A DNA stretch of 64,000 nt from Paucibacter_B soli (GTDB lineage Bacteria; Pseudomonadota; Gammaproteobacteria; Burkholderiales; Burkholderiaceae_C), in contig NZ_JBBHJW010000001.1 of assembly GCF_037482845.1 (NCBI RefSeq), positions 372,001-436,000 on the forward strand. Reading direction: 5' to 3'. Below are positions 9,228 to 17,403 of this stretch, one piece after another. Both the position numbers and the translations under genes were made by a program. Below the pieces are notes generated by a model that saw only the letters and a program-made list of their open reading frames with translations, was not told where the DNA came from and ran no database searches. Each line of letters starts with the position of its first letter. The stretch's first letter is position 1.

Positions 9228-9260
9228 TACCCCAAGGGCCGCAGGTACAGGGAGGGCGCC

Positions 9261-9485
9261 ATGGCGAACATTCCCTGGTTGAAGAAGAACCCTTACATGA
9301 GCATGTGGCTGAGCGCAGCCCACCGCGCGGCAGCGACTCTGCGTGGCCAGGCAGCGGCGCAACTCAAAGGCCAGGCTGAAGTAGCGCTGCAGCAGGCCGT
9401 GACCGAGAGCATGCGCAGGCCCGTCACGCCGACCAAGGCCGGCAGCGCGAAGCGAAAGCCCCGGACTCAGCCAGGCCCGAAGTAG
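9261..9485 (+). CDS. Conserved-looking small basic protein of unknown function
   Basis: A 74-residue protein starting MANIPWLKKNPYMSMWLS, with a good purine-rich site (AGGGAGG) just upstream. The middle is an Ala/Gln-rich amphipathic helix (AAAQLKGQAEVALQQAV) and the end is basic and Pro-rich. This has a loose similarity to short granule- or membrane-associated helical proteins, but I do not recognise a family. It follows the small membrane protein by 33 bp and its last 19 bp overlap tail-to-tail with the lipocalin gene on the other strand. Confidence 0.55.
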   Translation: MANIPWLKKNPYMSMWLSAAHRAAATLRGQAAAQLKGQAEVALQQAVTESMRRPVTPTKAGSAKRKPRTQPGPK

Positions 9486-10366
9486 CGGAGCCGCTCGACC
9501 GGGAAGCCCGCCTCGCGCGCAAGCGTCACCAGCGCTTGCAGCTGCTCGCCGGGAATTTCGGCTTTTCGCGCAAGGATGCAAAGATGGTCGCGCGCAGGAT
9601 TGCCCAGCATCGCCACGGCATAGTCGGCGTCCAGGTAGACGATCCAGCTGTCCGCCCAAGCAAACGGCAAGCCGCGCAACCATGCAGGCAGCCAACTCAG
9701 CTTCCAACGCGCACCAGGCGCGCCGCCGTCGCTCTGGCATGCCAGGCCATGCTGCACGCGCGGGTCCTGCCCGTCGCCAGCGCCACGGCAACGCTGGGTC
9801 ACGTCCATCGCATCACCACGAAGGGCATAGCTGAAGCTGCGCGGGCCCAGGCACGCGCCATCTGCCGCCTGTGGCAGGCTCGCCAGCTCGTACCAGCTGC
9901 CCACGAATCGCGCCAGGTCCACCGACTCGACCGTGCCCAATGGCAGGTACGCCCGCGGCCGGATCAGCAGTTCGAACAGTGGCATGGCGGCAGCGGCGAG
10001 CATGGAACGGGCATCCGGACCCCATCGCGCCCGCCAGGTCGAAGGGAGCATGGGCCACAGCATGAAGAAGGCCTTGCGCAGCCAGGGCGGCGCACGCCGG
10101 ACTGGCGAAATGGGCCTTCGGCCGGGCGGGCGATGCGAAGCGGAACGGCGTTCACTTCGCGCATGCCGCCAGCCCGTCAGCAAGGCCAGGCCTGCGCCCA
10201 GCATGGGCAGAACCCAGCGTCGCGGCTCGGTGGCGCGCTGGGTACGCGCAACGATTGAGTGCCAGCGAAGACGCAGCCGCTCCTCACGCGCGATCAGGCG
10301 CTGCTCGGCGAGTTGGATGCGTTGCTCCAGCACGGCAAGCGTGGGCCGGTTCTCAAGTCGCGACAT
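9467..10366 (-). CDS. Membrane-anchored lipocalin: YqjK-like N-terminus fused to a Blc-type lipocalin
   Basis: A 299-residue protein. Residues about 1-70 carry a basic helix and one hydrophobic segment (RRWVLPMLGAGLALLTGW), resembling the YqjK-type protein usually third after yqjD and yqjE. Residues about 135-299 are a Blc-like lipocalin with the SCR1 motif FVGSWYELASLP, the C-terminal LCILARKAEIP (Blc LWILSR equivalent) and a typical end (EAGFPVERLRYFGPG). Known Blc proteins are outer-membrane lipoproteins that carry lysophospholipids; this one lacks a lipobox and instead has the helix, so inner-membrane anchoring is inferred. Its start overlaps the end of the yqjE-like gene by 14 bp, so the fusion is part of that operon and not a stray start. 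Confidence 0.83.
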   Translation of the reverse strand: MSRLENRPTLAVLEQRIQLAEQRLIAREERLRLRWHSIVARTQRATEPRRWVLPMLGAGLALLTGWRHARSERRSASHRPPGRRPISPVRRAPPWLRKAFFMLWPMLPSTWRARWGPDARSMLAAAAMPLFELLIRPRAYLPLGTVESVDLARFVGSWYELASLPQAADGACLGPRSFSYALRGDAMDVTQRCRGAGDGQDPRVQHGLACQSDGGAPGARWKLSWLPAWLRGLPFAWADSWIVYLDADYAVAMLGNPARDHLCILARKAEIPGEQLQALVTLAREAGFPVERLRYFGPG

Positions 10367-10775
10367 TGGCAGGCACCTCTGGTGTTGGCGTGGCTGGTGC
10401 CGCTGCCTGCGGCGGCTGCACGGTGAGATGGCGGCGTGTTGCCGCCAGGTTCAGGCGTGGCGCCAATACCTGCAGCCGCGCGAGCAGCAGCCAGCAGGCG
10501 AGCAAGTTCAACAGCAGCACCAGCATCAAGGCGCTGGCCCAGTGCAGGCCCAGCAGCAGCATCAGCGCGCCGGTGGCTGCACCGCACAGCGCCAACCATC
10601 CCGTCACGGCCAGAATCGCTGCGGCGACAAGCAGCACCAGCATCTGCGCCAGCACCAGACCGAAGCGACGTAGCTCGAGTGACAGCAGTTCAATGCGGTC
10701 ACTGAACAGCCCTGGCAAGTCTCCCGCCAGAGCTTGCAAGGAGGCCAGCCATGACGGTTCAGGTGACGCAGACAT
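10353..10775 (-). CDS. YqjE / phage-holin-3_6-like membrane protein
   Basis: A 140-residue protein with an amphipathic N-terminus (DLPGLFSDRIELLSLELRR) and two adjacent hydrophobic segments (about residues 40-62 and 68-95), the layout of YqjE-type proteins, often annotated as a phage holin family although the genes are chromosomal. The start at 10775 lies 10 bp after the yqjD-like stop; an upstream in-frame start would overlap that gene by 20 bp. It sits between yqjD-like and lipocalin-fusion genes, the same order as E. coli yqjD-yqjE-yqjK. Known: YqjD/E are inner-membrane, stationary-phase proteins. Function here is inferred from order and layout. Confidence 0.8.
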   Translation of the reverse strand: MSASPEPSWLASLQALAGDLPGLFSDRIELLSLELRRFGLVLAQMLVLLVAAAILAVTGWLALCGAATGALMLLLGLHWASALMLVLLLNLLACWLLLARLQVLAPRLNLAATRRHLTVQPPQAAAPATPTPEVPANVAT

Positions 10776-10785
10776 GGTGCGCGCG

Positions 10786-11166
10786 TTAGCGGCTGACGCG
10801 CGCAATCAATGCGCCCAGGGCCAAGGCGGCGAGCACCGTGGCCAGCGGGTTCTCACGCACCGTGTTGCGCAGACTGGCGGTCCACTCGTCGCGGGTCTCG
10901 CGCAGGCGGTCGGCGTTTGCATGCAGGGTTTCGCTTGCGCCGGCAACACCGTCACCCAGACGTTGCACCTGGGGCGCTGCGTTCTCCGCCAGGCGATCAA
11001 TCGTGTCATGCGCGCCGCGCACCACGCGGTTCATCAGTTCGATGGCCGGCTTCTTCTCACCTTCGGGCAGGAGCGAGGTGTTGGGGACATCCGCAAGCTG
11101 ACCATGCAGTGCCTTGTCGCTGTTGGCAAAGGGAAGGTGTTCGGTAGTCATGGTCATGAGATTCAT
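10786..11166 (-). CDS. DUF883 (YqjD/ElaB-family) ribosome-associated membrane protein
   Basis: A 126-residue protein with a helical body (HDTIDRLAENAAPQVQRLGD and ADRLRETRDEWTASLRNTVRENP) ending in a short membrane helix and basic tail (LATVLAALALGALIARVSR). This is the typical DUF883 design; E. coli YqjD is a C-tail-anchored protein that binds ribosomes in stationary phase. Three closely spaced starts (11166, 11157, 11151) are possible; none has a strong site, and I report the longest. It is the first gene of a three-gene minus-strand operon with the yqjE-like and lipocalin-fusion genes. Confident as to family, inferred as to role. Confidence 0.84.
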   Translation of the reverse strand: MNLMTMTTEHLPFANSDKALHGQLADVPNTSLLPEGEKKPAIELMNRVVRGAHDTIDRLAENAAPQVQRLGDGVAGASETLHANADRLRETRDEWTASLRNTVRENPLATVLAALALGALIARVSR

Positions 11167-11884
11167 TCCGGTTGGGATAGAGCGGACGGACGTCCACGCC
11201 GAGCCACAAGGCTTGGCAGAGCATGTTGCGAGCCAGTGGCGTTAGGCGTCTGTTCGAAAACGCACCGATGCAGCGTTGCACGCCGTGCAAGGGAGTTCCC
11301 ACACCACGCAAGGCGTGGCTTGCCTTTGGCGTACGTGGTTGGCGCGGTGGAATGCCATATGAGCGAGCTGGCCTGCTTCGCACACAAGGCCCGCGTCGGC
11401 CCGTAGAAACACTGCTGGGATGGAGAACGCCTTGCCGAGGCGACGCTGCACCGCCTGTTCAGCAAGGAAACCGGGATGCGCTTCGCGCAGTGGCGCGAGC
11501 TGGCCGCGTCTAGCCAGCATGCGCTGATGCAACTCTTGGCCGGGGAGCCTGGTCTACAGGCTATCGTTGCCGCATTTTTTCGACGAGTCAGCAGTGGTGT
11601 TTCGCGAGGCAACGGCAGGACTACAGCTCAAGCTGATCAACTTGGAGTCCAAGGCAATCGGTCCGCTCCACTAGAGCCAATGCCCCTGGCATTAATGCAA
11701 GCGTGACCATCTCCCCGCTTGCCGTTATCCTCCGCGCGTTGCTGCGTTGTTGCGCAGTTCTCACGAGATCCTCGATGCATGCCAATCAAGTGGGCGGGCG
11801 ATCTCGGGAACGCATCACCCCTGAGCAAGAACCGGTCGGCCACTTGCCCCACCACATCGGGCAAAGCATGGCTGCAGCGCTTGC
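11167..11884. other. 718-bp region with only gene remnants
   Basis: No intact gene is supported between the yqjD-like gene and the P-loop kinase gene. It holds the AraC-type remnant described separately (11416-11590). A following frame, about 11597-11674, reads VFREATAGLQLKLINLESK and looks like the end of a lost gene, but I cannot name it. The rest gives no domain in any frame. Confidence 0.5.
11416..11590 (+). pseudogene. Remnant of an AraC-family regulator (DNA-binding domain fragment)
   Basis: One frame reads GERLAEATLHRLFSKETGM, then RFAQWRELAA and LLAGEPGLQAIVAAFFRR. This matches the first helix-turn-helix of AraC/XylS regulators (TLHRLFQRETG..FGQWRQ) and the start of the second (LLAGEPV..IA....FRR), but the section that should hold the second recognition helix is missing. 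No sensor domain can be found upstream. It is inferred to be a decayed regulator gene. Confidence 0.5.
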
Positions 11885-12382
11885 TCAGCCCCGGTACTCG
11901 ATCTCGAACTCTTCCCGATCGGCCTCGTCCGAGGGTTCCCACAGATCGCTGGCGAGTTCGAAGATGTGATCCGGCACCGGCATGGCGAAGGTTTCGCCCT
12001 GCTGCTGGTTGCGCTGCTGCACGCGTGCGCGCCGCAGCTCCCTGGGCGCATCGAGTTCCACCACCAGCACATCGAAGCCTTCGTCCCTGACCCGGCGGCA
12101 GAACGCCAGGCGCGCCTGGCGCTGGATCAAGCCCAACTCCAGGATGACATCCACCCCCGCGGCGAGCAGCGCACGGCTGTGCAGCCAGATGAGTTCCAGT
12201 AGGCGCTCCTTGCGGGCGATGTACCAGGCGATGAAATCCCCGGCCGGACGATCCGGGCTGTAAAGCCCGGCAAACCAGGCATCGAGGGCGATGTGCACGC
12301 CGCCGGTGCGCGCCGCCAGCGCCATCGCGTAGGTGGACTTCCCTGCCCCGACCGGGCCTTCAATCAATCGAACCAGCGCCAT
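11885..12382 (-). CDS. P-loop AAA/zeta-like ATP-binding protein (predicted small-molecule kinase)
   Basis: A 165-residue protein with a Walker A motif at its very N-terminus (EGPVGAGKSTYA, residues about 8-19), a LDAWFAGLY segment, and a lid-like basic helix (RELRRARVQQRNQQQGE, residues about 113-129). Layout and length match small AAA_33/kinase-type proteins that phosphorylate a metabolite or antibiotic-like substrate; the acidic tail ends EEFEIEYRG. The ATG at 12382 directly precedes the conserved strand. It stands alone, transcribed away from the decayed ara locus, and gives no clue to its substrate. Confidence 0.82.
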   Translation of the reverse strand: MALVRLIEGPVGAGKSTYAMALAARTGGVHIALDAWFAGLYSPDRPAGDFIAWYIARKERLLELIWLHSRALLAAGVDVILELGLIQRQARLAFCRRVRDEGFDVLVVELDAPRELRRARVQQRNQQQGETFAMPVPDHIFELASDLWEPSDEADREEFEIEYRG

Positions 12383-12489
12383 AAAGAAAGAGAGCTATTC
12401 AGCTATTGAGCCATTGCTGATGAATCTGAAGCCTAACAGATCATAGGGCTGCCTTGCTTGATCCAAGGAGATGCGGCGCGCAGCACGTA

Positions 12490-13025
12490 TCAAGCGGCCG
12501 CTTCTCCCTCCTCCACCAGCAACTCCACCCCCAGCCGCAGCAGCGCCTCGCGATCATGTGCGGCGATGCCGGCGTCGGTGACCAGCGTGTGTACCTGGGC
12601 CAGGCCGCCGATGCGGTGCAGGCCGATGCGTCCGAACTTGCTGGAGTCGGTGAGCACGATGGTGCGGTGCGCGCGCGCCATCATGGCGCGGTTCAGGCGC
12701 GCCTCCTGCTCCCTGTGAGTGCTGATGCCAAAGCCCAGGTCCAGGCCGCCGACGTCCAGGAAGAGCTTGTCGAAGTTGTAGGCGGACAGGATGTCGAGGC
12801 CGTTGCTCATCACCGTGAGCGCCTGCGCACCGCGCAGCTGGCGCGCCAGCTGCAGGGTGGTGGTGCCAGCGTCGACGAGCAGCTTGTCGCCGGGCTCGAC
12901 CAGGGCCGCGGCACGCTGGCCGATGCGCTGCTTCAGCCCGGCCCGCGCCTCGTCCGGCGTGCCGGGCAAGGTGGTCGTCGCCAGCAGCACCTCAGTGGCG
13001 CGCCTGGCCGCGCTGCTTGAGCTGA
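12490..13025 (-). pseudogene. Truncated DeoR-family regulator (sensor domain only), fused in frame to araH remnant
   Basis: About 178 residues matching the DeoR C-terminal sugar-phosphate-sensing domain: LLVDAGTTTLQLARQL, TVMSNGLDILSAY, LFLDVGG, IVLTDSSKFGRIG and VHTLVTDAGI. The N-terminal helix-turn-helix (about 60-80 residues) is gone. The frame runs without a stop from the preceding araH fragment, and the junction near 13025 is placed by where each family's similarity ends (uncertain by about 20 bp). Without the DNA-binding domain it cannot act as a normal regulator. Confidence 0.72.
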
Positions 13026-13413
13026 TCGAGGCGCGCCCGCCCATCAGCGAGACCCCGCCCAGCACGCAGGCCGAGATCACGTTGAGCTCGAAGCCATGGG
13101 CCGCATTGGGCTTGCCGCTGCTGATGCGCGAGGCCAGGATCAGCCCCGCCGCCGCCGCCACCAGGCCCTGCACCGTGAAGATGGTGAGGCGCACGCGCGC
13201 CACCGGGATGCCGGCCAGGCGCGCGGCCTCGGGGTTGCCGCCTATCGCCAAGGTGTTGCGGCCATAGACGCGGCGGTTCAGCAGCAGCGCGAACAGGCCC
13301 ACAAAGGCCAGCATGATCCAGACCGGCACCGGCAGGCCCGGCCAGAATTCCGAGCCCAGGGCAAAGAAGTCGTCGCGCACGATGCCCACCGCCTGGCCGC
13401 CCGAGACGATGAA
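13026..13413 (-). pseudogene. araH: araH remnant (C-terminal half of L-arabinose ABC permease)
   Basis: Encodes YGRNTLAIGGNPEAARLAG, FTVQGLVAAAAGLILASR and NVISACVLGGVSLMGG, closely matching the second half of the AraH permease. The N-terminal membrane helices and the final helices are missing: the sequence enters from araG mid-domain at about 13413 and leaves into the DeoR fragment at about 13025, both without a stop. The remaining 130 residues cannot form the usual eight- to ten-helix permease. Confidence 0.75.
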
Positions 13414-14567
13414 GGCCAGGCCCAGCACCTCGCTGAGTTCGCTGGACACCATCAGGATGCTGACGCCGCGCTCGGCCAGCCAGCGCGCCAGCACCACCTT
13501 CTGCTGCTTGCCGCCTGAGAGGCGCTGCACCTCCTGCGCGGGGCCGCTGCAGCGTATGCGCAGGCGCTCGATGAACTGCTGGGCCAGCTGCCGCTCGGCC
13601 TTGGGCGCGGTGACAAAACCACCCAGCCAGCCGCCATGGCGGCGGCAGCTGATGTTGATGTTCTCGGCCACCGAGCGGCCGTGCAGCAGGGCATCCTGCT
13701 TGCGGTCCTCGGGGCAGAACACCAGGCCGGCGGCAATCGCGGCGGCCATTGCGCCGGAGCGTTGTGGCGGCAGCGCCTGGCCATCCAGCAGCACGCGCCC
13801 GGCCAGCGTCGGGTCGGCGCCGTCGATGGCGCGCAACAGCTCGCTGCGCCCCGCGCCCACCAGGCCAAAGAGGCCCAGCATCTCGCCGCGCCGCGGCGCG
13901 AGGCTGGCCGGCAGCGGCAGGCGCTGGCGGCTGAGGCGCTCGGGGCCCAGCGCGCGCGGCCGCCAGCGGTAGACATCCTCGATCTCGCGCCCCACCATGG
14001 TCTGCACCAGGGCGCCGCGCTGCAGGACCTGCAGGCTGGCGAACTCGGCCACCACGCGGCCGTCGCGCAGCACGGTGGCGGCATCGGCCAGTTCGAACAC
14101 CTCGTCCATGCGGTGCGAGACATAGGTCAGCACCTTGCCGGCCGCACGCAGCGCGCGCACCAGGCGAAACAGCTGCTCGGCCTCGCGGTGCGAGAGCGAG
14201 CTGGTGGGCTCGTCCAGCGCGATCACCTGGGCGTCGCGCAGCAAGGCCTTGCAGATCTCCACCATCTGGCGCTGGCCGGTGGAGAGATCGCGCAGGCGCG
14301 CGCCCAGCTCCAGCTGCATGCCCATCTGCTGCAGCCGCTCGCTCAGCTGGCGCGTGGCCAGGGCCGGGCGCACCAAGCCCCAGCGCTGCGGCAGCCGGCC
14401 CAGGAGCAGGTCTTTCTGCACCGTCAGCTCGGGCACGATCTGCAGCTCCTGGTGGATCACCGCGATGCCGCTGCGCAGGCCCTCGGCCGCGCTCGCCAGC
14501 CGCAAGACCTGCCCCCCGAGCCGCAGAGCTCGCCGGCGTCCGGCGCCAGGTCGGGCTGGACCGGCAT
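13414..14567 (-). pseudogene. araG: araG remnant (L-arabinose ABC ATPase with deletions and a frameshift)
   Basis: Most of the tandem ATPase is recognisable: LSTGQRQMVEI, VIALDEPTSSLS and YVSHRMDEVF of the first half, and GLFGLVGAGRSELLRAI, CPEDRKQDALL and LSGGKQQKVVLARWL of the second. Defects: the first Walker A region (MGENGAGKST in relatives) is absent after the start at 14567; two extra bases near 14519 shift the frame; in the second half the Walker B/D-loop segment is missing, so ARWLAERG runs directly into VSILMVSSELSEVLG. The sequence then passes in frame into araH. It begins 3 bp after the araF remnant, so the old operon order is kept. Confidence 0.78.
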
Positions 14568-14569
14568 CC

Positions 14570-15238
14570 TCACAGGCCCAGGCGGGCGCGCACCTGGGCG
14601 ACGTTGCCGCGGTCCGCCAACTCGCCGGCGGTGAGGATCAGCGGCGCGGGCTGATCATCACGGTGGCCTGGAAGGCGCTCGCCTCGGCCTTGGCAAACTC
14701 GCTCAGCGCGGCACCGCTGCCGCCTATGCCAACGCCCATGAAGCGCTCGGCCTTCAGACCCTTGCCCTCGGCGGCGCGCACCGCCCCCAGCACCGATTCG
14801 TCGTTGGGGCCCAAGGCGATCCACTGGCGCTGCAGCGGGCGCTGGGTCAGCTGGGCCTCACCCACCTGTTCACCGATGGCCGTGACCGAGATGCCCACAT
14901 GGGGCACGGCCTCGATGGGCTGGCCCGCGCCGTTCACCTGGGCGGTCGTCCACGGTGAGCAGCTTCAGCCCGGCCTGGCGGGTGCGCGCCACCAGGGCCG
15001 GGCCCAGCTTCACATCGGGCACGCAGGCCGCCAGGCCTTACGCGCGCTGCGCCGCCAGGCTGTCCACGGCGGCGAGCAGGCGGTCGCCATCGGGCGCCGC
15101 GATCTTGATCAGCTTGAAGCCCAGGGCCTGGGCGGCATGCGCGCGGCCTAGCACGGTCCCCAGGCCGGCTGCCAGCGCCAGCTTCAGACAGGCTCGTTTG
15201 CTGATCGCATCGCTAGGCATGGGGCAGCGCTCCGGCAT
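14570..15238 (-). pseudogene. araF: araF remnant (periplasmic L-arabinose-binding protein)
   Basis: Pieces in the right order match AraF: a signal peptide (KLALAAGLGTVLGRAHA), then GFKLIKIAAPDGDRLLAAVD, CVPDVKLGPALVAR, VPHVGISVTAIGEQVG, GPNDESVLGAVRAAEGKG and GVGIGGSGAALSEFAKA. Between signal peptide and GFKLIK about 30 usual residues are missing; a TAA interrupts after SLAAQRA (most simply CAA to TAA); one extra base near 14943 shifts the frame after LTVDD; and the middle between about EQVGEAQ and WIALGPND is deleted. It is a clear pseudogene heading the collapsed operon. Confidence 0.8.
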
Positions 15239-15320
15239 CGTTTGAAGGGCCGAAGTCTAGGGAGCGCGGCTCAACAAGACAATTGATGTTTCGGCTCGAA
15301 AGTATTCCAAAGCTGCATTT

Positions 15321-15364
15321 AGGACCCTCTGCATAACTCCCATGGGAGTTATGCAGAGGGTCCT
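15321..15364. repeat. Perfect 44-bp palindrome
   Basis: The left 22 bases (AGGACCCTCTGCATAACTCC then CA) are the exact reverse complement of the right 22, centred on CCATGG. Three further flanking pairs (15318-15367) add two matches and one mismatch. Neither strand has a T-tract after it, so it is not a standard intrinsic terminator. It starts 7 bp past the S9 peptidase stop and marks the border with the decayed ara locus. It could be a transcript-end hairpin, a protein-binding site or a mobile-element scar. Confidence 0.9.
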
Positions 15365-15371
15365 TAACGAA

Positions 15372-17381
15372 TCAGGGCCTGCCCTCATGCGCCACGATCC
15401 AGTCCAGGAATTCGCGGTACCAGAGCCGGGAGTTCTGCGGCTTGAGCACCCAGTGGTTCTCGTCGGGGAACCACAGCAGCCGCGCATCGACGCCGCGCGC
15501 CTTGAGGGTGTTGTAGTAGGCCAGGCCGTTGCAGTCGGGCACGCGGTAGTCGAGCGCGCCGTGTATCACCAGGGTGGGCGTGTGCATCTGCGCGGCGGCG
15601 CTGTGCGGGCTCTGGGCCAGCACCTTGGGCGCATCGTCCCAGTAGCGCGCGCCAAGGTCGCGCGGCCGCTCCATATAGGAGTCGGCGCTGAAGCTGGCGA
15701 TGCGGTCGAACACACCGGCATGGCAGACATAGCTGCGGTAGCGGCCAGGCTTGACATGGCCATTCATCCAGGCGACCAGAAAGCCGCCATAGCTGCCGCC
15801 GGTGGCGCTGAGGCGCCGCCGGTCGACCCAGGGCTGCTTGAGCAGCCAGTCGCTCGCGGCCTCGATGTCTTCCAGCTCCAGCTGGCCCTGGCGGCCCATG
15901 ATGCTGTCGCGGAAGGCAAAACCGAAGCCGCTGGAGCCGTGGTAGTTCACTTGTGCGATCACATGGCCGCGGCCGGCCAGCACATGCGGGTTCCAGCGGT
16001 AGCTGAAGCTGTCGCCGGCGGCGGTGAAAGGGCCGCCGTGGATGACATGCATCACGGGGTGTTTTTTTCTGGCATCGAAGCCCGGCGGCAGGGTCAGCCA
16101 CAGCTGCACCGGCTCGCCGAGGGCGCCGCTGACACTTAGCTCGCGCAGCTCGCCGAGCCGGCGCTGCGCCAGCAGGGCGTCGTTGAAGCTTTCCAGCCGC
16201 AGCGGCGCGGCGCCAGCGCCATGGCGTGCCTGCACGCGCACCGGATGCATGGCGCTGTCGCTGGCGGTGACGAGCATGTCGCCAGCGATGTCGAAGCCCT
16301 GCACCCAGCCGCCCTGGTGCACGATGGCCAGGGCCTGCCCGGCCAGGCCATGCCGCCATAGATGGCAGCGGCCGCGCTGCTCGGCCTTGAAGAACAGCGC
16401 CGCGCCATCGCTGGCCCAGCACAGCGGTGCCTGCACATGCAGATCGGCATGCTCGTCAGCCAAGCGCCAGCCGCGGCCCGGGCCCACCAGGGCGAGCTGC
16501 TGGAGGGCTGTGTGGCGATGGCCGATATGTGCGGCGGTGCAGGCCAGGGCACGGCCGTCGGGCCGGTAGCGCGGCGCGCCGAAATCCCATTGCGCATCGT
16601 CGGCCAGCGGCTTGATGCGGCGGGTGCCTAGGTCGATCTCGGCCAGCGCCAGGCGGTTGCCCGGCAGGGGCGGGCGTGCCGGGTCATGCTGGAAGGCCAC
16701 GCGGCGGCCATCCGGGCAGGGGTCGTAGACCTCGTTGCCGGCGGCGTCGCGCGGCAGCTCGTAGGCCGTGCCCTCGAACAGATCGCGCACCCGACCGGTG
16801 GCCAGCTCCAGCAGCAGCAGATGCAGCACGCGGCCCTGCGGAATGTGGTGATCCCAGTGGCGGTAGAAGGCCTCGCTGGTGGCGTAGCCGCTTTCCTTGC
16901 GTTGGCTGAATTCGCGGTAACGGCGCGCCTGCGCGGCCGCGCCCTTGAGCCCGGGCCAGACCCAGGCGGCGAACAGGATGCGCTTGCCGTCGACCAGCCA
17001 TTTGAAGGATTCGATGCCGGGCGCAAAGCGGCTCGCGCGCCGCGCCTCGCCGCCGTCGGGCGAGATCAGGTAGAGCTGGGGCGTCTCGTCCTTCACGCCA
17101 TCCTGCTCGCGCCGGGCCAGGAAGGCGATCTGGTCGCCCCGCGGCGACCAGGCGGGCTGGCCGTCCTTGTCGCCGCAATGGGTGAGCCGCTGCGGCGCGG
17201 CGCGCTCGGTAGGCAAGAGCCAGAGGCTGCTGCTGGAGCGGTTCTCGGCCATGCTGCTGGTAAGCGTGCACACGGCGCGCCGCCCGTCGGGGGCCAGGGC
17301 CAGCTGGCCGATGCGCTGCAAGGACCAGAGGTCCTCGATGTCGAGGGAGCGCCTGGAGGCACCGGGCTTCTTGTTGGGCAT
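15372..17381 (-). CDS. S9-family (prolyl oligopeptidase / acylaminoacyl-peptidase type) serine peptidase
   Basis: A 669-residue enzyme. The N-terminal two thirds is a beta-propeller of WD/TolB-like repeats (QLALAPDGRRAVCTL, QPAWSPRGDQIAFLAR, APRYRPDGRALACTA). The C-terminal alpha/beta-hydrolase domain carries nucleophile Ser530 in GGSYGGF, Asp611 in LDYRVP and His643 in DENHWVL, plus the oxyanion segment HGGPFTAAGD. Such enzymes cleave short peptides or acyl-peptides. There is no signal peptide, so it is cytoplasmic. I chose 17381 because AGGA lies at proper spacing; an ATG three codons earlier is possible. It is 22 bp after the tautomerase gene on the same strand and likely co-transcribed with it. 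Confidence 0.92.
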   Translation of the reverse strand: MPNKKPGASRRSLDIEDLWSLQRIGQLALAPDGRRAVCTLTSSMAENRSSSSLWLLPTERAAPQRLTHCGDKDGQPAWSPRGDQIAFLARREQDGVKDETPQLYLISPDGGEARRASRFAPGIESFKWLVDGKRILFAAWVWPGLKGAAAQARRYREFSQRKESGYATSEAFYRHWDHHIPQGRVLHLLLLELATGRVRDLFEGTAYELPRDAAGNEVYDPCPDGRRVAFQHDPARPPLPGNRLALAEIDLGTRRIKPLADDAQWDFGAPRYRPDGRALACTAAHIGHRHTALQQLALVGPGRGWRLADEHADLHVQAPLCWASDGAALFFKAEQRGRCHLWRHGLAGQALAIVHQGGWVQGFDIAGDMLVTASDSAMHPVRVQARHGAGAAPLRLESFNDALLAQRRLGELRELSVSGALGEPVQLWLTLPPGFDARKKHPVMHVIHGGPFTAAGDSFSYRWNPHVLAGRGHVIAQVNYHGSSGFGFAFRDSIMGRQGQLELEDIEAASDWLLKQPWVDRRRLSATGGSYGGFLVAWMNGHVKPGRYRSYVCHAGVFDRIASFSADSYMERPRDLGARYWDDAPKVLAQSPHSAAAQMHTPTLVIHGALDYRVPDCNGLAYYNTLKARGVDARLLWFPDENHWVLKPQNSRLWYREFLDWIVAHEGRP

Positions 17382-17403
17382 GCGAAGCATCCTAGCGCCG
17401 CCC

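Noticed and set aside
10353..10775. Prophage holin
   Set aside because: The fold resembles a holin family, but the neighbours are yqjD-like and lipocalin genes, with no endolysin or other phage gene in the window.
12490..14505. Functional 671-aa sugar ABC transporter ATPase
   Set aside because: The ORF lacks the first Walker A and second Walker B and changes to permease and then to DeoR sequence, so it is a composite of pseudogene parts.
15321..15364. Perfect palindrome as an ordinary intrinsic terminator of the S9 peptidase gene
   Set aside because: The stem is very strong but neither strand has a T-tract after it, so I list it as an unexplained repeat.
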